Shown here piece by piece: positions 35,691 through 38,512 of a stretch of DNA of 38,512 bases. Origin of the DNA: an uncultured Eubacterium sp. (GTDB lineage Bacteria; Bacillota; Clostridia; Oscillospirales; Acutalibacteraceae); NCBI GenBank assembly GCA_944380635.1, contig CALWID010000022.1, forward strand, positions 1-38,512. Reading direction: 5' to 3'. The notes beneath the pieces are model-generated. The model saw only the letters and a list, made by a program, of their open reading frames with translations, did no database searches and was not told the origin of the DNA. The first letter of the stretch is position 1. Every line of letters starts with the position of its first letter. A program made the translations under genes and the position numbers.

Positions 35691-36347
35691 TTATAAGCAA
35701 ACAGATATTATATAATCTGCTATTTTTCTGCTGTTTGATATATAACTGCTGTGGCTTTCGCCGCTGAATATTTTTAACTTTGAGCCCTTTATTTTTTCCG
35801 CAATATGATTTGTATGGCTTTGTTTAATCAAATCCCTTGTGCCGCAGGTTATATATGTTGGCACGGAAATTTTTTCAAGCATATCATCGGTTATATTCGG
35901 CTCGCGCATCATAATCTGCATTTTATCACTTCTGTCAATATGGCTCCAGAATTTAAAGAATTTCATTGCGTACTCTTTTGTGCTTTCGGGTGAAAGGCTT
36001 GCGCCGCTTACTATCAGTTTGGAAAATAAATCCTGATGTTCCGAAGCAAGAATAAGCCCTATTATACCGCCGTCGCTAAACCCATAAAATATAGGCTTTT
36101 CAATTTTAAGTTTGCAAATAAATTGATAAACATCTTCAGCCATATCCTCATAATGAAGTGTTTTTACCTTAGTGCTTTTTCCATGCCCGCGGGAATCAAG
36201 AGTATAAACGGTAAAATGGTCTTTAAGCACTTTAACGGCTCTGTTGAAAATACTGTGGGTCATACTGTTGCAGTGCACCATAATAAGCGGCATGCCGCTG
36301 CCGTGCTTTTCATAATAAAGAGTAATACCGTTCACATCAATATACAT
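35691..36347 (-). CDS. Alpha/beta hydrolase
   Basis: 218 residues, slightly short for the fold. The catalytic triad can be placed: nucleophile Ser91 in YGFSDGG (GxSxG), Asp172 in CGTRDLI, and His199 in GESHSSYI. MVHCNSM (oxyanion strand, HG changed to HC) and LDSRGHGKS are the other marks. The cap is small (about residues 120-160). Substrate unknown; esterase or peptidase-like activity is expected of the family. It is cytosolic. It is one of several single reverse-strand genes to the right of the element, 56 bases from the SMI1/KNR4 gene. Confidence 0.85.
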   Translation of the reverse strand: MYIDVNGITLYYEKHGSGMPLIMVHCNSMTHSIFNRAVKVLKDHFTVYTLDSRGHGKSTKVKTLHYEDMAEDVYQFICKLKIEKPIFYGFSDGGIIGLILASEHQDLFSKLIVSGASLSPESTKEYAMKFFKFWSHIDRSDKMQIMMREPNITDDMLEKISVPTYITCGTRDLIKQSHTNHIAEKIKGSKLKIFSGESHSSYISNSRKIADYIISVCL

Positions 36348-36403
36348 AAAAACACCCCCGTGTTCAAATAAATATCTTCACACCGATTATAAAACAATTG
36401 CGC

Positions 36404-36871
36404 TTACAATTCAAGGTGCTTTATTTCCTCAAAAAGTTCAAGCAAAAAATCGCCGAGATCCTGATTAGTCCGCTCAAATATAATAAATTCGTCAGAAGTC
36501 GGCCACGCATAAACAACAGTCGGCTCACCGTCTTTTGTAAGTTTATTATAGTCCAGATAATTTATCCACTCCTCTTCTTCAAGAAGAGGAACAAATTTAT
36601 CTTCTACAGTAAGGTTATTATTTTTATTCATTTCTAAATTTGCGATTATATCCATAGAAGTATAATGCGCATCATCAAAATTTGCGCAAAAAATGTTTCC
36701 GTTTACCTCAAGCGCTCCCCGCCTTAAGAAATCATAGTGCTGTTTTGAAAGTTCAAATCCAAGATAATCCTCAAGTTCATCCATTGCTTTGGTGCTGCAA
36801 CAGTCATATATTTTATAACCCGGCAGTGCTTTTGCAAGTTCCATTGCTTTTTTATAATTTGCGTAACTCAT
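36404..36871 (-). CDS. SMI1/KNR4 (SUKH) family protein
   Basis: 155 residues. AMDELEDYLGFELSKQHYDF followed by LRRGALEVNG near the N-terminus, and VVYAWPTSDEFIIFERTNQD with LGDFLLELFEE near the end, are the SUKH pattern. Many bacterial SUKH proteins are immunity proteins against polymorphic or contact-dependent toxins. No toxin gene is adjacent, so it may be an orphan immunity gene or serve another role. ATG 36871 follows AAAGGATAGGCAAAA. It is cytosolic and acidic, as is usual for immunity proteins. Confidence 0.75.
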   Translation of the reverse strand: MSYANYKKAMELAKALPGYKIYDCCSTKAMDELEDYLGFELSKQHYDFLRRGALEVNGNIFCANFDDAHYTSMDIIANLEMNKNNNLTVEDKFVPLLEEEEWINYLDYNKLTKDGEPTVVYAWPTSDEFIIFERTNQDLGDFLLELFEEIKHLEL

Positions 36872-36977
36872 TTTTGCCTATCCTTTGAATATTCTGAAAT
36901 TTGCATTAAGGTGAAAATAAAATCTCCGCAGATACGCAGTTTTTCATTTTAGTTTTATTTAAACCGCTGTAATATAC

Positions 36978-37694
36978 CTATTTGGATTTTTGCTTGTTCA
37001 AAAGTATTGCACATATAATTACTGCCGCACAAAATACAAAAATCAAATACCATAGATTTTCAAAGCAAAAGCCATTATCTAACATCAATTTGTATCCCCA
37101 AGAAGCGGGAAAAACACACCCTATTGCTTTGAGAAAATCGGGCAGAAAGCCAACAGGAAACATAATCCACGAAAGCATAATCGATGGCAAAAACACAAGC
37201 TGCGCTATCATTGTTAACTTTGCCTGATTTTTTACAGCCAATCCTAATATACATCCTATACTCAGCGACACAATGATATATATGGCAAGCGCCAGAAAGA
37301 AAAGCGGAAGTTGTAACGGCAAAGCCGCCTCAAACAGTATCGGGGCAAGCAGTAATATAATAGCACAGCTAATCATCAAATGCAAAAATGCAGAAAGAAA
37401 CATTGTAACAAGGCCTAAATATAAAGGTACTCCGTTTGCTTTATAAACCTTTTTTACATCACTTCCGTAAGTTTCAATCAATGATGGCGGCAGCCCGATA
37501 AACGCTCCCATTGAAACGCTCATAACAATCATAGACTGTATCAGCGTGCTGCTCATTTCAGGCATAACAGAAGTGAAAATTCCGCCCATAAGCAGAAAGA
37601 AAATAAGCGGAACGATATAGCAGGTTACCAATAAAGATTTACTGCGTATATCCAACTTCCACTGTAATGCTACGCCGTATAAAAAGCCGTTCAT
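36978..37694 (-). CDS. ABC-2 type transporter permease
   Basis: 238 residues with six hydrophobic segments (for example SLLVTCYIVPLIFFLLMGGI, LGLVTMFLSAFLHLMISCAI, FLALAIYIIVSLSIGCILG). This is the membrane half of an ABC-2 exporter, partner of the ATPase encoded just upstream. Its ATG overlaps the stop of the ATPase gene by four bases (ATGA). Such pairs export antibiotics, lipids or peptides; no bacteriocin or regulator is visible in the window. The length is typical for short ABC-2 permeases. Confidence 0.87.
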   Translation of the reverse strand: MNGFLYGVALQWKLDIRSKSLLVTCYIVPLIFFLLMGGIFTSVMPEMSSTLIQSMIVMSVSMGAFIGLPPSLIETYGSDVKKVYKANGVPLYLGLVTMFLSAFLHLMISCAIILLLAPILFEAALPLQLPLFFLALAIYIIVSLSIGCILGLAVKNQAKLTMIAQLVFLPSIMLSWIMFPVGFLPDFLKAIGCVFPASWGYKLMLDNGFCFENLWYLIFVFCAAVIICAILLNKQKSK

Positions 37695-38506
37695 TCTGCT
37701 CCCCTCCTTGCCATTTCGATAAAATGCTGTTCCAGCGTGCCACGATCAACTTTAATATCTAATACATTGATTTTTTTCTGTTTTAATTTGCTCAGTAAAG
37801 AAATCAAAGTATCTTCAATATTGCCTGTTTCAAAAGTGTTGTCTCCTTGCTGCGTCTTGATATGGATAAAATATTTTCTTCCAACCCTATCGGTCAGTTC
37901 CGAAGCCGTGCCGCAAAAGACAATATTGCCGTTATTCAAAATGGCAATCCGGTCGCATAAGGTTTCCACCTCCGCCATATCGTGGCTTGCCAAGACGATT
38001 GTTTTTCCGTGTGATTTGAACTTTCGGATTTGTTCGTGGAGCGATAGTCTTCCCTCAACATCAAGTCCCGCGGTCGGCTCATCAAGAAAAATAACATCGG
38101 GATTGCCGATAAGCGCAAGGGCAAGATGCAGCCGCCTTTTCTGCCCTGTGGATAATTGTATATACTGCTTCTTTTCCATTTCTTTAATACTAAGACCGTT
38201 AAGCATGGCATCATCAATTTTTGTTTTATTCCATTTCGCAAACAGCTTTACAGCCTCCATTGGCTTGATATGGGCGGGCAAAGATGATGATTGCAGTTGA
38301 ATACCCATTTTCCCGTTTACGGTAATCGCGCCGCTGTCATATTTTCTCAGCCCTTCGATACATTCAAGCGTAGTTGTTTTTCCTGCTCCGTTTACGCCGA
38401 GCAGAGCGAAAATTTCTCCTTTTTCAACTTGAAAATCAAATCCCTTAAGAACCATATGACTGCCATAACTTTTCTTTAATTCACGAACTTGTATTGCGTC
38501 TTTCAC
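37691..38506 (-). CDS. ABC transporter ATP-binding protein (ABC-2 exporter)
   Basis: 271 residues as far as visible. Walker A GVNGAGKTT, signature LSTGQKRRL, Walker B VIFLDEPTAGLD and H-loop VLASHDMAEV are all intact, so it is an active ATPase. The C-terminal ~65 residues (RKYFIHIKTQQGDNTFE and on) are the extension common in drug and bacteriocin ABC ATPases. It powers the permease encoded immediately downstream. A GTG at 38506 is the first possible start, but only six bases remain before the window edge and no ribosome site is visible, so the true start may lie outside. Confidence 0.88.
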   Translation of the reverse strand: MKDAIQVRELKKSYGSHMVLKGFDFQVEKGEIFALLGVNGAGKTTTLECIEGLRKYDSGAITVNGKMGIQLQSSSLPAHIKPMEAVKLFAKWNKTKIDDAMLNGLSIKEMEKKQYIQLSTGQKRRLHLALALIGNPDVIFLDEPTAGLDVEGRLSLHEQIRKFKSHGKTIVLASHDMAEVETLCDRIAILNNGNIVFCGTASELTDRVGRKYFIHIKTQQGDNTFETGNIEDTLISLLSKLKQKKINVLDIKVDRGTLEQHFIEMARRGAE

Positions 38507-38512
38507 GGTTTC

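Noticed and set aside
37737-38300. Long forward frame (187 residues) opposite the ABC ATPase
   Set aside because: It is the antisense shadow of a clear ATPase gene, with Ser/Leu-rich composition and no ribosome site.

Overview
The window looks like a chromosomal segment of an anaerobic, low-to-mid G+C gut-type Firmicute (class Clostridia, probably Oscillospiraceae/Ruminococcaceae). The pointers are an oxygen-sensitive class III ribonucleotide reductase with its activase, a split transketolase, an ECF thiamine transporter behind a TPP riboswitch, a GGGtGRT/Fe-S-scaffold pair, a class B sortase with an (S/N)PxTG-type substrate, and many TTGACA-17-TATAAT promoters. Taxonomy is inferred from gene content and gene style, not from a marker search.

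Layout. 0-2.7 kb: a CehA/McbA-type PHP phosphoesterase with a separate beta-sandwich partner gene, divergent from a cytoplasmic PI-PLC-like protein. 2.7-4.2 kb: a graveyard of a mobile element, with two near-identical 50-bp repeats, a broken ribbon-helix-helix gene and a decayed FtsK/TcpA-type ATPase. 4.2-7.2 kb: HAD phosphatase, orphan PqqD-like protein, then the Fe-S scaffold-like/GGGtGRT operon under a promoter with GATAAT repeats. 7.2-12.8 kb: GH5 glycosidase, riboswitch-controlled thiT, and nrdD-nrdG. 12.9-16.3 kb: TIGR04076 protein and a translationally coupled membrane/HAD/MBL operon with two tandem GtrA paralogs. 16.4-21.1 kb: a sortase B - LCP ligase - transketolase operon beside a secreted protein with an SPDTG sorting signal. 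21.1-26.6 kb: heterodimeric ABC exporter, rsmA and a GNAT-like gene. 26.6-31.1 kb: large membrane protein, lipoprotein, zinc-ribbon membrane protein and a C_GCAxxG_C_C redox protein.

31.2-34.9 kb holds the most interesting object: a 3.6-kb element integrated in the 3' part of a tRNA-Arg(ACG) gene. It is bounded by 45-bp direct repeats and has a rep-xis-int operon plus a divergent XRE regulator. The Rep has the HUH endonuclease plus superfamily 3 helicase layout of eukaryotic CRESS-DNA viruses (circovirus-like). Just upstream of rep there is a perfect 9-bp stem with a 10-nt loop containing TAGTATTAC on the rep-sense strand, the circovirus-type origin nonanucleotide, followed by three TGTAC-type iterons. 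This looks like a complete CRESS-type replication module (Rep, nick-site hairpin, iterons, promoter) in a bacterial integrative element, with integrase arm-type repeats on both sides of the att core.

34.9-38.5 kb: beyond the element are small accessory genes (GNAT, alpha/beta hydrolase, SMI1/KNR4 protein, ABC-2 exporter pair) and a second copy of the element-end sequence, suggesting that this tRNA is a repeated integration site. All calls rest on reading the sequence; no database search was run.
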